A stretch of DNA of 64,000 nucleotides, taken from positions 18,473 through 82,472 of the forward strand of contig NZ_FOAZ01000005.1 in NCBI RefSeq assembly GCF_900109465.1, in the 5' to 3' direction. The DNA comes from Streptacidiphilus jiangxiensis. GTDB taxonomy: Bacteria > Actinomycetota > Actinomycetes > Streptomycetales > Streptomycetaceae. This document shows, piece by piece, positions 39,487-47,897 of this stretch (the stretch's first letter is position 1; each line of letters starts with the position of its first letter). A program made the position numbers and the translations under genes. The notes under the pieces were generated by a model, which saw only the letters and a program-made list of their open reading frames with translations, was not told where the DNA came from and ran no database searches.

Positions 39487-39527
39487 TGGCGTTCTGCGGG
39501 CGCGACTCTCCGCGTATGGTTCATCAC

Positions 39528-42110
39528 ATGAATGATCAGCCGACCGCCACCGCCATGCGCCGCGCCCTGCACCGGGCGGAGCAGGGTGTCGCCCTGGACG
39601 TCGCGGAGGCAGCGGTCCTGCTGCGCGCCCGCGGTGAGGACCTGCGCCGACTGTGCGCGGTCGCCGCCCGGCTGCGCGACGCGGGCCTCGCGCAGGCCGG
39701 TCGGCCCGGCGTGATCACCTACTCGAAGAAGGTGTTCATCCCGCTCACCCGGCTGTGCCGGGACCGCTGCCACTACTGCACCTTCGTCACCGTCCCCGGC
39801 AAGCTGCGGCGCGAGGGCCACGGCCTCTACCTCTCCCCGGACGAGGTGCTGGCGATCGCCCGTCAGGGCGCCGCGCTGGGCTGCAAGGAGGCCCTGTTCA
39901 CCCTCGGCGACCGCCCCGAGGACCGCTGGCCCGAGGCCCGCGAGTGGCTCGACGCGCACGGCTACGACGACACCCTCGCCTACGTGCGCGCCATGTCGAT
40001 CCGGGTGCTGGAGGAGACCGGCCTGCTGCCGCACCTCAACCCGGGCGTGCTCGGCTGGACCGACTTCCAGCGCCTCAAGCCCGTCGCCCCCTCCATGGGG
40101 ATGATGCTGGAGACCACCGCCACCCGGCTGTGGTCCGAGCCCGGCGGCCCTCACCACGGCTCCCCGGACAAGGAGCCGGCGGTCCGGCTGCGGGTGCTGG
40201 AGGACGCCGGACGCTCCGCCGTCCCCTTCACCAGCGGCATCCTCATCGGCATCGGCGAGACCCACGAGGAGCGCGCCGACTCGCTGTTCGCGCTGCGCCG
40301 GGTGGCCCGGCAGTACCACGGGCTGCAGGAAGTCATCGTGCAGAACTTCCGCGCCAAGCCCGACACGGCGATGCGGGCCATGCCCGACGCGGAGCTGGAG
40401 GAGCTCGCCGCGACCGTCGCCGTGGCGCGCCTGGTCCTCGGCCCGGCCGCCCGCATCCAGGCGCCGCCGAACCTCGTCGCCGCCGAGTACGCGCTGATCA
40501 TCGGCGCGGGCATCGACGACTGGGGCGGCGTCTCGCCGCTCACCCCCGACCACGTGAACCCCGAGGCGCCCTGGCCGCACATCGACGACCTGGCCGCGCG
40601 GACGGCCGAGTCCGGCTTCACGCTCAGGGAACGGCTCACCGTCTACCCCGAGTACATCCGCCAGGGCGAGCCGTGGCTCGACCCGCGGGTGCTGCCGCAC
40701 GTCCGCGCGCTCGCCGACCCGGACACCGGGCTGGCGCGCGAGGACGCCCTGCCGGTCGGCCTGCCGTGGCAGGAGCCGGAGGAGGTGTTCACGGCCTCCG
40801 GGCGGACCGAGCTGCACACCGAGATCGACACACGAGGGCGCTCCGAGGACCGTCGCGGTGACTTCGACGACGTGTACGGGGACTGGGAGGCGCTGCGTGA
40901 GATCGCGGCGGTGACCGGAACCCCGGAGCGGCTGGACGCCGACGTGCGCGAGGCCCTCGCCGTCGCCGCCGACGACCCGCGCCGGCTCACCGACGCCCAG
41001 GCGCTGGCGCTGTTCCACGCCGACGGTCCCGCGCTCGACGCGCTCTGCGGCATCGCCGACGCGGTGCGCCGCGACACCGTCGGCGACACCGTCACCTACT
41101 GCGTCACCCGGAACATCAACTTCACCAACGTCTGCTACACCGGCTGCCGTTTCTGCGCCTTCGCGCAGCGCCGCACCGACGCCGACGCCTACACCCTCTC
41201 CCTCACGCAGGTCGCCGACCGGGCCGAGCAGGCGTGGGAGGTCGGCGCCACCGAGGTCTGCATGCAGGGCGGCATCCACCCGGACCTGCCCGGCACCGCC
41301 TACTTCGACATCGCCCGCGCGGTGAAGGAGCGCGTGCCCGGCATGCACGTGCACGCCTTCTCGCCGATGGAGGTCGTCAACGGCGCGACGCGGACCGGCC
41401 TGTCGATCAAGGACTGGCTGGCGCAGGCGAAGGAGGCCGGTCTCGACACCATCCCCGGCACCGCCGCCGAGATCCTCGACGACGAGGTGCGCTGGGTGCT
41501 CACCAAGGGCAAGCTGCCCGCCGCGACCTGGGTCGAGGTGGTGACCGCCGCGCACGAGCTGGGCGTCCGCTCCTCGTCCACGATGATGTACGGGCACGTG
41601 GACCAGCCCCGTCACTGGCTCGGCCACCTGCGGCTGCTCGCCGAGATCCAGGACCGCTCGATCGAGGCCGGCCGGGGCGGCTTCACCGAGTTCGTGACGC
41701 TGCCGTTCGTCCACACCAACGCGCCCGTGTACCTCGCCGGCATCTCCCGGCCCGGGCCGACGATGCGCGACAACCGGGCGGTGACGGCCATGGCCCGGCT
41801 GCTGCTGCACGGCCGCATCCCCAACATCCAGACCAGTTGGGTCAAGCTCGGCACCGAGGGCGCCGCGGAGATGCTGCGCAGCGGTGCCAACGACCTCGGT
41901 GGCACGCTGATGGAGGAGACCATCTCCCGGATGGCGGGCTCCGCCTACGGCAGTTACAAGTCGATCCGCGACCTGGAGGCCGTGGCCGCGGCGGCCGGTC
42001 GTCCGGCCGCGCAGCGCACCACGCTCTACGGGGAGGTCCCGGCGGAGCGACGGGCGGCGGCGCTGGCCTCGGACGGTCACCTGCCCGAGCTGCTGCCGGT
42101 GCTGGAGTAG
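39528..42110 (+). CDS. fbiC: 7,8-didemethyl-8-hydroxy-5-deazariboflavin (FO) synthase
   Basis: An 860-residue fusion of two radical SAM enzymes that makes FO, the chromophore of coenzyme F420, from tyrosine and a flavin precursor. The first (CofG-like) half has C77-x3-C81-x2-C84 (CRDRCHYC); the second (CofH-like) half has C536-x3-C540-x2-C543 (CYTGCRFC) after [13 protein letters not shown]. The second half is related to MqnC in the same window. ATG 39528 lies seven bases after TATGGT and has no ribosome-binding site, so a leaderless mRNA is likely; ATG 39516 overlaps that box. Confidence 0.95.
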   Translation: MNDQPTATAMRRALHRAEQGVALDVAEAAVLLRARGEDLRRLCAVAARLRDAGLAQAGRPGVITYSKKVFIPLTRLCRDRCHYCTFVTVPGKLRREGHGLYLSPDEVLAIARQGAALGCKEALFTLGDRPEDRWPEAREWLDAHGYDDTLAYVRAMSIRVLEETGLLPHLNPGVLGWTDFQRLKPVAPSMGMMLETTATRLWSEPGGPHHGSPDKEPAVRLRVLEDAGRSAVPFTSGILIGIGETHEERADSLFALRRVARQYHGLQEVIVQNFRAKPDTAMRAMPDAELEELAATVAVARLVLGPAARIQAPPNLVAAEYALIIGAGIDDWGGVSPLTPDHVNPEAPWPHIDDLAARTAESGFTLRERLTVYPEYIRQGEPWLDPRVLPHVRALADPDTGLAREDALPVGLPWQEPEEVFTASGRTELHTEIDTRGRSEDRRGDFDDVYGDWEALREIAAVTGTPERLDADVREALAVAADDPRRLTDAQALALFHADGPALDALCGIADAVRRDTVGDTVTYCVTRNINFTNVCYTGCRFCAFAQRRTDADAYTLSLTQVADRAEQAWEVGATEVCMQGGIHPDLPGTAYFDIARAVKERVPGMHVHAFSPMEVVNGATRTGLSIKDWLAQAKEAGLDTIPGTAAEILDDEVRWVLTKGKLPAATWVEVVTAAHELGVRSSSTMMYGHVDQPRHWLGHLRLLAEIQDRSIEAGRGGFTEFVTLPFVHTNAPVYLAGISRPGPTMRDNRAVTAMARLLLHGRIPNIQTSWVKLGTEGAAEMLRSGANDLGGTLMEETISRMAGSAYGSYKSIRDLEAVAAAAGRPAAQRTTLYGEVPAERRAAALASDGHLPELLPVLE

Positions 42111-42797
42111 CTACTCGAAGCGCAGCCGCAGCGACTCCTGCTCGGCGGCCTCGATCTGTTCGAGGGTCAGGCCGGGCAGGTCGAGCTGGGCCAGGGTGAC
42201 CTCGGCGCTGGACGGCTGGGCGTCGGCGGGCAGCCACTGCTCCGGCTGCCAGGCGTGGGCGCGCATGAGCGACTTGGGACAGTGCGGGTAGACCTGCTCG
42301 ATCTGCACCACCAGCGCGCTGACGGGCGGCTTGCCGACGGGCGTGAGCTGCGCGAGCAGCTCCGGCCGGGCCGAGACGCAGGCGCGGCCGTTGACGCGCA
42401 GCGTGGTCGGGCGTCCGGGGATGAGGAAGAGCAGCCCGACGCGCCCGCTCTCCAGCACGTTCTGCATCGTGTCGAGCCGCTTGTTGCCGGTGGCGTCGGG
42501 GATCGCCAGTGTGCGGTCGTCCAGCACCGAGACGAAGCCGGCCGGGCCGCCGCGCGGCGTCACGTCCGCGCGGCCCTCGGCGTCGGCGCTGCCGATCAGG
42601 ACGAGGGAGGAGCAGCCGATCAGCGCGCGGGTCCGGTCGGTCAGCCGGTCGGTCTCCTTGCGGACCGAGTTCGGGTTCGGCTCCGGGTAGAGGGCGCGCA
42701 ACTGGTCCACGGTGGTGAGGGCGTCGGCCCGCAGGGAGTCGAAGAGCGTGCCGGTGCCGGTGCCGGTGCCGGTGTCGGTGTCGGTGTCCGTCGTCAT
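42111..42797 (-). CDS. Pyridoxamine-5'-phosphate-oxidase-family flavoprotein
   Basis: A 228-residue split-barrel protein. The core, from about residue 50, has LVLIGSADAEGRADVTPRGG, IPDATGNKRLDTMQNVL and GLLFLIPGRPTTLRVNG, matching FMN-dependent PPOX proteins of the MSMEG_1061 type. Such folds can also bind F420, and the end-to-end contact with fbiC (stops back to back, no gap) makes that worth noting. The first 17 residues are Thr-Asp/Thr-Gly dipeptides encoded by hexamer repeats. It follows the SDR gene by 19 bp, so the two are probably co-transcribed. Confidence 0.82.
   Translation of the reverse strand: MTTDTDTDTGTGTGTGTLFDSLRADALTTVDQLRALYPEPNPNSVRKETDRLTDRTRALIGCSSLVLIGSADAEGRADVTPRGGPAGFVSVLDDRTLAIPDATGNKRLDTMQNVLESGRVGLLFLIPGRPTTLRVNGRACVSARPELLAQLTPVGKPPVSALVVQIEQVYPHCPKSLMRAHAWQPEQWLPADAQPSSAEVTLAQLDLPGLTLEQIEAAEQESLRLRFE
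42748..42789. repeat. Seven hexanucleotide repeats in the PPOX gene
   Basis: Four GTGCCG units are followed by GTGTCG, GTGTCG and GTGTCC. On the coding strand they give the Thr-Asp/Thr-Gly N-terminus. Slippage would add or remove dipeptides in frame. Confidence 0.85.
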
Positions 42798-42816
42798 GGG
42801 GACGACGATAGGTCAG

Positions 42817-43602
42817 TCAGCGCATGACCTCACCGGCGTTGACGAGGAGGCATTGGCCGGTGATGGCGCGGGCCCGCTCGGACGCGAGGAAGATCGCGGC
42901 CTCGGCCACGTCGCCGTCGGTGGCGAGCTCGGGCAGGGCCATCCGCTCGGCCAGACGCTTGGCGATGTCCTCCTGCGGGATGTTCTCGGTCGCCGCGGTC
43001 CAGGTGACGTAGGCCTCGACCATCGGGCCCCACATCCAGCCCGGCTGGACGGTGTTGACCCGGATCCGGTCCGGCCCGAGCTCGCGGGCCAGACTGTACA
43101 TGGCACTGGTCAGCGCGCCCTTGGAGGCCGCGTAGGCGGCCTGCCGGACCTGGGTGGGCGCCGCCACGGACGACTGGGTACCGACGATCACCACGGAGCC
43201 GCCGCGTTCGCGCAGTGCGGGGAGGCAGGAGCGCGTCAGCTGCAGCGTGCCGATCAGGTTGACGTCGAGGACCCGGCGCCACTCGTCGAAGTCGGCGTCG
43301 GCGAGCCCGCCGAAGGACTGGTCCATGGCGGCGACGTGGATCACCGCGTCGATCCGGCCGAAGCGCTCCACCGCGAGGGCGGCGAGGGCGTCGCAGCGGG
43401 CGGCGTCGGCGATGTCGGTGCGGAGCCAGGCGGTGGCGCCGGGGTGGGTGGCCTCGATCTGCTCGGCGGCCTTGACCAGGTTCTCCTGGGTGCGGGCGCC
43501 GAGCACGACGTTGGCGCCGTCGCGGGCCGCGGCCAGCGCGACCCGCTGACCGAGACCCGGCCCGACACCGGAGACCACGACGGTGCGTCCTTCGAGCAGC
43601 AT
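42817..43602 (-). CDS. Short-chain dehydrogenase/reductase
   Basis: A 261-residue classical SDR. The cofactor loop is GVGPGLG at residues 12-18 (a variant of TGxxxGxG), the DIAD segment follows, and the catalytic Ser and YAASK motif (Tyr-x3-Lys) are present. GARTQ after the second strand suggests NADP(H). The substrate is unknown. ATG 43602 has GGGAGG upstream. Its promoter region carries the TGACG-N3-CGTCA operator at 43629, and the PPOX gene follows it. Confidence 0.9.
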   Translation of the reverse strand: MLLEGRTVVVSGVGPGLGQRVALAAARDGANVVLGARTQENLVKAAEQIEATHPGATAWLRTDIADAARCDALAALAVERFGRIDAVIHVAAMDQSFGGLADADFDEWRRVLDVNLIGTLQLTRSCLPALRERGGSVVIVGTQSSVAAPTQVRQAAYAASKGALTSAMYSLARELGPDRIRVNTVQPGWMWGPMVEAYVTWTAATENIPQEDIAKRLAERMALPELATDGDVAEAAIFLASERARAITGQCLLVNAGEVMR

Positions 43603-43628
43603 GGCGATCCTCCCGGAGGCGAACAGAT

Positions 43629-43643
43629 CTGACGATGCGTCAG
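43629..43643. promoter_or_regulatory. CTGACG-N3-CGTCAG operator on the SDR promoter
   Basis: CTGACGATGCGTCAG, extended by T/A on each side to 17 bp, is a perfect inverted repeat 26 bp upstream of the SDR start. On the minus strand it abuts a TACTCT -10-like box (43647-43642). It is identical in both arms to the site at 28421. Confidence 0.65.
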
Positions 43644-43714
43644 AGTAGGGCGTCCGGGCGGAGGGTGCCAGAGGTTGTGAGGCCCGTCCGTGCGACCCGT
43701 TCGAGTGGTCCGGT

Positions 43715-44404
43715 TCAGGTGGTGGCCGGTTCGACCAGCGTCCAGAAGCGCTCGGCCGGTTCCTCCTGCGGGATCTCCTCGGCGGGCTGTGTCGCCGGGC
43801 CGCCCCACAGGGCGCTGGAGGTGGATCGTTCGGCCGAGAGGGCCTGCAGCGCGTGGGAGATCCACTCCTCGGAGAGGACGGGGATCAGCTCGTGCACCGG
43901 GCGCACCTGGGCCTGCCAGCGGCCGTCCGTCGCGCGCAGCAGCAGCTCGTCGAGGCGCTGCTCGCGGTCGCAGGCGCGGATCAGGGTGCGTGGCGAGAGC
44001 TGCAGGACCTGGGCGAGCTCGCGGGTCTGCAGCCGGTCGCCGTCCCAGCGCTCCTCCATGCGGGCGTAGTCGCGCCGGGTGATCCGGAGCCGCCGGGCCA
44101 CCTCGTCCCGGGGGAGGTCGAGGGCGAGGCGGTGGTCCCGCAGCGAGACGGCGCGGCCGCCCATCAGCCGCCCCGGCAGGCACCAGAGCACCCGCGCCAG
44201 GGCGATCAGCTCCCGCTCGGTGGGATGGGCGGCGCCGACCTCCCAGGAGATGACGAGGGAGGGCGGCACGGGCAGGGCGTAGGAGTCCCCGAGGGCGCGG
44301 GCGACCATGGCGGGGCTCAGGCCGAGCTCGGCGCGCACGGCGCGCGCCGCGGTCGGCTCGAAGGGCACCGGGGCGGCGGGGGAGGCCTGGCTGCGTCTCG
44401 GCAT
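43715..44404 (-). CDS. Double helix-turn-helix (XRE-like) regulator
   Basis: A 229-residue protein with two XRE-like modules. The first, about residues 15-75, has AVRAELGLSPAMVARALG ... PPSLVISWEVGAAHPTERELIALARVL. The second, about 85-145, has RDHRLALDLPRDEVARRLRITRRDYARMEERWDGDRLQTRELAQVLQLS-type sequence. The last 60 residues are a Glu/Pro-rich tail of unknown role. ATG 44404 lies seven bases after TAGTCT (44417-44412) with no ribosome-binding site, so it is probably leaderless. It diverges from the EthD-like gene. Confidence 0.7.
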   Translation of the reverse strand: MPRRSQASPAAPVPFEPTAARAVRAELGLSPAMVARALGDSYALPVPPSLVISWEVGAAHPTERELIALARVLWCLPGRLMGGRAVSLRDHRLALDLPRDEVARRLRITRRDYARMEERWDGDRLQTRELAQVLQLSPRTLIRACDREQRLDELLLRATDGRWQAQVRPVHELIPVLSEEWISHALQALSAERSTSSALWGGPATQPAEEIPQEEPAERFWTLVEPATT

Positions 44405-44513
44405 GAAGCGGAGACTAAGCGGACAAGGCGGGCGGGCCCAGGCAACGAACACACAAGGCGGATGCCGGGGGGTGGGCGATGGTCTGGAGCTTCCTATGGG
44501 CAGTTGCCCTGAT

Positions 44514-44528
44514 CTGACTTACCGTCAG
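44514..44528. promoter_or_regulatory. TGACG-N3-CGTCA-like operator overlapping the -10 box
   Basis: CTGACTTACCGTCAG differs from the 28421/43629 pattern at one arm position. It covers the TACCGT box (44520-44525) that lies seven bases before ATG 44533, so a bound repressor would block this leaderless promoter directly. Confidence 0.5.
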
Positions 44529-44532
44529 CTCC

Positions 44533-45408
44533 ATGACGGAGCACACCGAGCACGTGGCGCAGGCGGACGATCTGCAGCAGTACACCGAGCTGGCCGCACG
44601 CGGCCCCTACGGCGTCGCCATCGGCAGCGCCCTGATCACCATGGTCGAGCCCCTGCCCGGCCATGAGTACGCGTACAACCGTTGGTACGAGGACGACCAC
44701 TTCTACGCCGGTGCCATGGCCATGCCCTGGATGTTCGCCGGGCGGCGCTTCGTGGCCACCCGCGAGCTGCAACTGCTGCGCTACCCGGAGAAGTCAGCGG
44801 TGACCCAGGTGGCGGACCTGCCGGTCACCGCCGGGTGCTACCTGTCGGTCTACTGGGTCACCCGGGGCCGGCACGACGCGCACATGCGCTGGACCGTGCA
44901 GATCAACAAGCGGCTCAACCGGGACGGCCGCGTCTACCGCGACCGCACCCACGTCTTCACCGCCTTCCAGCAGCACGTGAGCACGTACTACCGCGACGGC
45001 GCGGCCGGCCCGCGCGACATCCACGCGCTCGACCACCCTTACCAGGGGCTGGTGCTGGAGGTCATCGACACCGAGACGGCCGAGCAGCGCGCGCAGTTGA
45101 CCGACTGGCTCATGGACCGGCACCTGCCGTCCCGGCTCCGGACAGGCTCTCCGGCCGCGATGTGCACCGTCTTCGAGCCGCTGCCGCTGCCGGTGGACCG
45201 GATGTCCTACGTGAAGCCCGTCGAAGGGACGGACACCCGGTTGACCCTGCTCTGGTTCCTGCAGCAGGACCCGCGCACCTGTTGGGACGCCTTCACCGGC
45301 CTGGACGGGGAGGTGGCCGGAGCGGTGCCGGGGGCGCGGGTGGAGCTGGTGGCGCCGTTCCTGCCGACCCTGCCGGGGACCGACGCCTACGTGGACGAGC
45401 TGCGCTGA
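44533..45408 (+). CDS. EthD/ferredoxin-fold-like protein of unknown function
   Basis: A 291-residue protein with no sure family name. The first half has GSALITMVEPLPGHEYAYNRWYEDDHFYAG, the Tyr-x2-Trp-Tyr-x2-Asp-His pattern of dimeric alpha/beta-barrel (EthD-like) proteins. The end (TRLTLLWFLQQDPRTCWDAFTGL) may be a second such module. These folds occur in small-molecule monooxygenases and degradation helpers. It appears leaderless and shares an operator type with the nearby SDR gene, which suggests one catabolic unit split over two strands. A terminator follows. Confidence 0.55.
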   Translation: MTEHTEHVAQADDLQQYTELAARGPYGVAIGSALITMVEPLPGHEYAYNRWYEDDHFYAGAMAMPWMFAGRRFVATRELQLLRYPEKSAVTQVADLPVTAGCYLSVYWVTRGRHDAHMRWTVQINKRLNRDGRVYRDRTHVFTAFQQHVSTYYRDGAAGPRDIHALDHPYQGLVLEVIDTETAEQRAQLTDWLMDRHLPSRLRTGSPAAMCTVFEPLPLPVDRMSYVKPVEGTDTRLTLLWFLQQDPRTCWDAFTGLDGEVAGAVPGARVELVAPFLPTLPGTDAYVDELR

Positions 45409-45414
45409 CGTTGA

Positions 45415-45447
45415 TGCCCGGAGGGGCGTAGCCACCCCCTCCGGGCA
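45415..45447. terminator. Bidirectional terminator
   Basis: TGCCCGGAGGGG (45415-45426) pairs perfectly with CCCCTCCGGGCA (45436-45447) between the convergent EthD-like and DUF397 genes. Confidence 0.85.
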
Positions 45448-45453
45448 CCGTCC

Positions 45454-45663
45454 TCAGGCCAGGTCGAGTGAACCGGTGGCGACCTCGGCCAGGAACGACT
45501 GCCAGGCCTCCTTCGAGAAGCCGAGCGAGGGACCGGCCAGGTCCTTGGAATCGCGGACGAAGACGGCGCCGTCGGGACGGGCGACCTCGACGCAGGCGTT
45601 GGCACCGGAGTAGCTGGACTTGCGCCAGTCGAGCGCGCCGTCGCGGTGGTCCTCAGTGATCAT
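45454..45663 (-). CDS. DUF397 protein
   Basis: A 69-residue DUF397 protein. DWRKSSYSGANACVEVA and VFVRDSKDLAGPSLGFSKEAWQSFL are the family hallmarks. These small proteins pair with XRE-DUF5753 regulators, and some pairs control development or antibiotics in Streptomyces. The partner is immediately upstream on the same strand. The start is ATG 45663, six bases after GGAG; ATG 45669 is too close to that site. The GGAG lies at the end of a long inverted repeat described separately. Confidence 0.9.
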   Translation of the reverse strand: MITEDHRDGALDWRKSSYSGANACVEVARPDGAVFVRDSKDLAGPSLGFSKEAWQSFLAEVATGSLDLA

Positions 45664-45671
45664 TTCCATCT

Positions 45672-45757
45672 CCAGTTCCCAGAAGGGTGGGGCGACGATC
45701 CGCTGATCGCGATTACGGGTGTCAGTCTGCCCACCCGGTCCGCTCACTGGGAACTGG
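45672..45757 (-). promoter_or_regulatory. Long inverted repeat before the DUF397 start
   Basis: CCAGTTCCCAG (45672-45682) and CTGGGAACTGG (45747-45757) are perfect 11-bp complements 64 bp apart. In the minus-strand mRNA the second arm to be made ends in CTGG immediately before AG-ATG, so pairing would cover the ribosome-binding site of DUF397. As DNA they could be a looped operator pair. Confidence 0.5.
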
Positions 45758-45856
45758 GGGCCTGTCGTGTTCACTCGTAGGACAGGAATTGGCGATCAGT
45801 CCCCCGAGTACGTCGTGCGGTGCTGTATGCTTCCGCGCCCACCTGTCCGATCGGCG

Positions 45857-46717
45857 TCAATGGGTGTGCCGTTTGGCGACCTTGTCGACGAGTTCGCGCG
45901 TCTGCTCCGGGCCGAGCGCCTGGGCGCGCAGGTGCTCGTAGAGGTTGGCGTAGGCGCGGACGTCCGACTCCTTCTCCAGGTACAGGTCGCTCGTGACGCC
46001 CTCCAGGTAGACCACCGTGGCGTCGGACTGGTCCTGGTACTCCAGGATGGAGAAGTTGGCGGTCATCCCCGGGTGGGCGCCGACCTCGAACGGCAGCACC
46101 TGCACGGTCACGTGCGGCAGCAGACTGGTCTCGATGAGGAACTCCAACTGGGCCCGCATCGTCTGGGCGCTGCCCACGACCCGGTGCAGCGCCGCCTCGT
46201 CCACCACGGCCCACAGGCGCAGCGGCTCGTCGCCCTTGCGCAGCAGGTCCTGACGGACCATGCGGACATCCGTGCGCTTCTCGATCTGTGTCGGCTGCGC
46301 CTCCGGCTGGATACCCGCGACCACGGCGTGCGCATACTCACGGGTCTGCAGCAGGCCCGGGATGAACAGCGACTCGTAGGTGCGGATCGCCACCGCCTCG
46401 GCCTCCAGGCCGATGTAGACGCTGTACGGGACGTCGCCGAAGGCGTGCCACCAGCCGCGCTGGCGCGACTCGCGGGCCATCGTCATCAGGCCCTCGATCA
46501 TCGCCGGATCGGTGACCCCGTACACCTCGCACAGGTCGCGGACGTCGCGCTGGCTGATGCTGCGCCGCCCGTTCTCCAGGCGGCTGATCTTCGACTGGGA
46601 GACCAGCAGCTGCTGCGCGACCTCCTCCGCGGTCAGGCCTTTCTGCTCGCGCAGCCGACGGAGCTCGGCGCCGAGCCGGCGACGGCGGACGGTGGGGTTG
46701 ACGCTGGCGGTCGACAC
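45857..46717 (-). CDS. XRE regulator with DUF5753 domain
   Basis: A 286-residue protein. The helix-turn-helix spans about residues 10-70 (ELRRLREQKGLTAEEVAQQLLVSQSKISRLENGRR). DUF5753 follows from about 95 to 280, with YESLFIPGLLQTREYAHAV and VLPFEVGAHPGMTANFSILEY, the standard C-terminal ligand- or partner-binding half. It forms the classic pair with the downstream DUF397 gene. The start is GTG 46717, placed five bases after AGGAG; the first GTG abuts that site. GPP34 lies upstream on the same strand, beyond its own terminator. Confidence 0.92.
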   Translation of the reverse strand: MSTASVNPTVRRRRLGAELRRLREQKGLTAEEVAQQLLVSQSKISRLENGRRSISQRDVRDLCEVYGVTDPAMIEGLMTMARESRQRGWWHAFGDVPYSVYIGLEAEAVAIRTYESLFIPGLLQTREYAHAVVAGIQPEAQPTQIEKRTDVRMVRQDLLRKGDEPLRLWAVVDEAALHRVVGSAQTMRAQLEFLIETSLLPHVTVQVLPFEVGAHPGMTANFSILEYQDQSDATVVYLEGVTSDLYLEKESDVRAYANLYEHLRAQALGPEQTRELVDKVAKRHTH

Positions 46718-46880
46718 GGTCACTCCTGGGCAGGTTGTCTGGCACGCCCCTATAGCCAGCCAGGATGCCATCCCGACACGCCCTCATGTGGCGCAATCGG
46801 CCCGCATCTTGACGAATCGGCTCCGAGGAGGAACGATTCTGCGCCCACAACCGCGCCCTTGCGACGGGCTAGGACGCGAG

Positions 46881-46914
46881 GAAGCGACGGCGAAGGGTGG
46901 TTCGCCGCCGCTTC
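46881..46914 (-). terminator. Terminator of the GPP34 gene
   Basis: The 14-bp arms at 46881-46894 and 46901-46914 pair with one mismatch around a 6-nt loop, 12 bp past the GPP34 stop. Confidence 0.7.
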
Positions 46915-46925
46915 CGCTCGTGTCG

Positions 46926-47645
46926 CTACCTGATGCCCGCGCGGACCATCCCGGTGACCACGGCGGGACGCGCCGCCGGCCGGGCCGGTGCCGGGCGGGC
47001 GCCCGTGCGCACCTGCGCGGTCGGCATGCCGTTCTGCACGTCCATGACCGCGTGCGCGACCATGCCGCCGAGGGGGTCGTAACGGATCAGGTCGCGCAGG
47101 CGTGACCTACAGGACCGTCCCTCGTTGCCCGGGTAGAGGTGCTTGCCCAGCCCGACCGCGTGGGCCAGGGCGGCGAGCGCGGCGGTGCGCGGGTCCGGGG
47201 GCACCCCGGTCCGGATCGCCGTGTCGAGGCGTTCCTTGATGGCGCTGTTCGTGCAGTCGTCCGACGCCTGGTACCGCGTCGTCGGCAACACTCCGCACAC
47301 CTGTCCCGGCACGGCCTTCACCATCTCGCACCGCTCCAGGTGTGCGAGATAGGTCTGGCGCAGCCCGAGTCTCGGGCCGCCGATCCACTGTACGGCGCGC
47401 ACCGCACTGCCACGTCTGCGCAGCAGTTCGAGCGCGTGATCGAGGGTCGGGTCGCCGGTCGGTCGCGGATTCACCACAGTGATCCGGTCCCCGTCCGGGA
47501 CGATGCGTCCGGCCATGGCCAGCTCGACGAGCTGTGCTCCGGCCAGTCCGAGATCGAGCGTCTGAGGCTGCGCGGTGGTACCCGTGGCCGGGTCCAGAGC
47601 GAGCAACAGCAGCTCCTCGGGAATTGTTCTGCGGCTCCTGCCCAT
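46926..47645 (-). CDS. GPP34-family (Golgi phosphoprotein 3-like) protein
   Basis: A 239-residue protein. TIPEELLLLALDPATGTTAQPQTLDLGLAGAQLVELAMAGRI is the typical start of the GPP34 domain, followed by the helical body with a SAIKERLDTAI segment. In eukaryotes the fold binds PI4P; in actinobacteria it is common, cytosolic and of unknown role, perhaps tied to lipid or development. The Ala/Pro-rich tail is probably flexible. ATG 47645 is supported by GGGGAGG. It diverges from the carboxypeptidase gene. Confidence 0.82.
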   Translation of the reverse strand: MGRSRRTIPEELLLLALDPATGTTAQPQTLDLGLAGAQLVELAMAGRIVPDGDRITVVNPRPTGDPTLDHALELLRRRGSAVRAVQWIGGPRLGLRQTYLAHLERCEMVKAVPGQVCGVLPTTRYQASDDCTNSAIKERLDTAIRTGVPPDPRTAALAALAHAVGLGKHLYPGNEGRSCRSRLRDLIRYDPLGGMVAHAVMDVQNGMPTAQVRTGARPAPARPAARPAVVTGMVRAGIR

Positions 47646-47897
47646 CCAAGCCTCCCCGCGTGGATGCACAACAGAGTGACGCCTCTCACACCCTGCCGTC
47701 CAGAGGGCCTCGAATGTGACACCTCGCCGTGATCTTTCGGAACCGTCCGTAGGGGGTGTCACGTCCCGTACAAACGTGGGCGCGGCGGGTGGTCGCGCCA
47801 AGACGGGGCCGGTCAGCGGCCTGGCGAGCACAGGTTGTCCGCGCGGGTGCAGGAGACTGGTGCACGAGCAAGTGCTGGCTTGAGGAGGCTGGGTTAC
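47646..47897. promoter_or_regulatory. Divergent promoter region, GPP34 / carboxypeptidase
   Basis: This holds no gene. GGAAC at 47739-47743 followed after 18 bp by CGTC at 47762-47765 has the form of an ECF-sigma promoter pointing to the carboxypeptidase, which would suit a cell-wall stress gene. The match is short and could be chance. Confidence 0.3.

Noticed and set aside
39516..39527. ATG 39516 as the fbiC start
   Set aside because: It lies inside the TATGGT box that would direct transcription to ATG 39528 and has no ribosome-binding site.
39528..42110. Treating fbiC as two genes (cofG and cofH)
   Set aside because: The frame is continuous through both radical SAM domains with no stop or frameshift, as in other actinobacteria.
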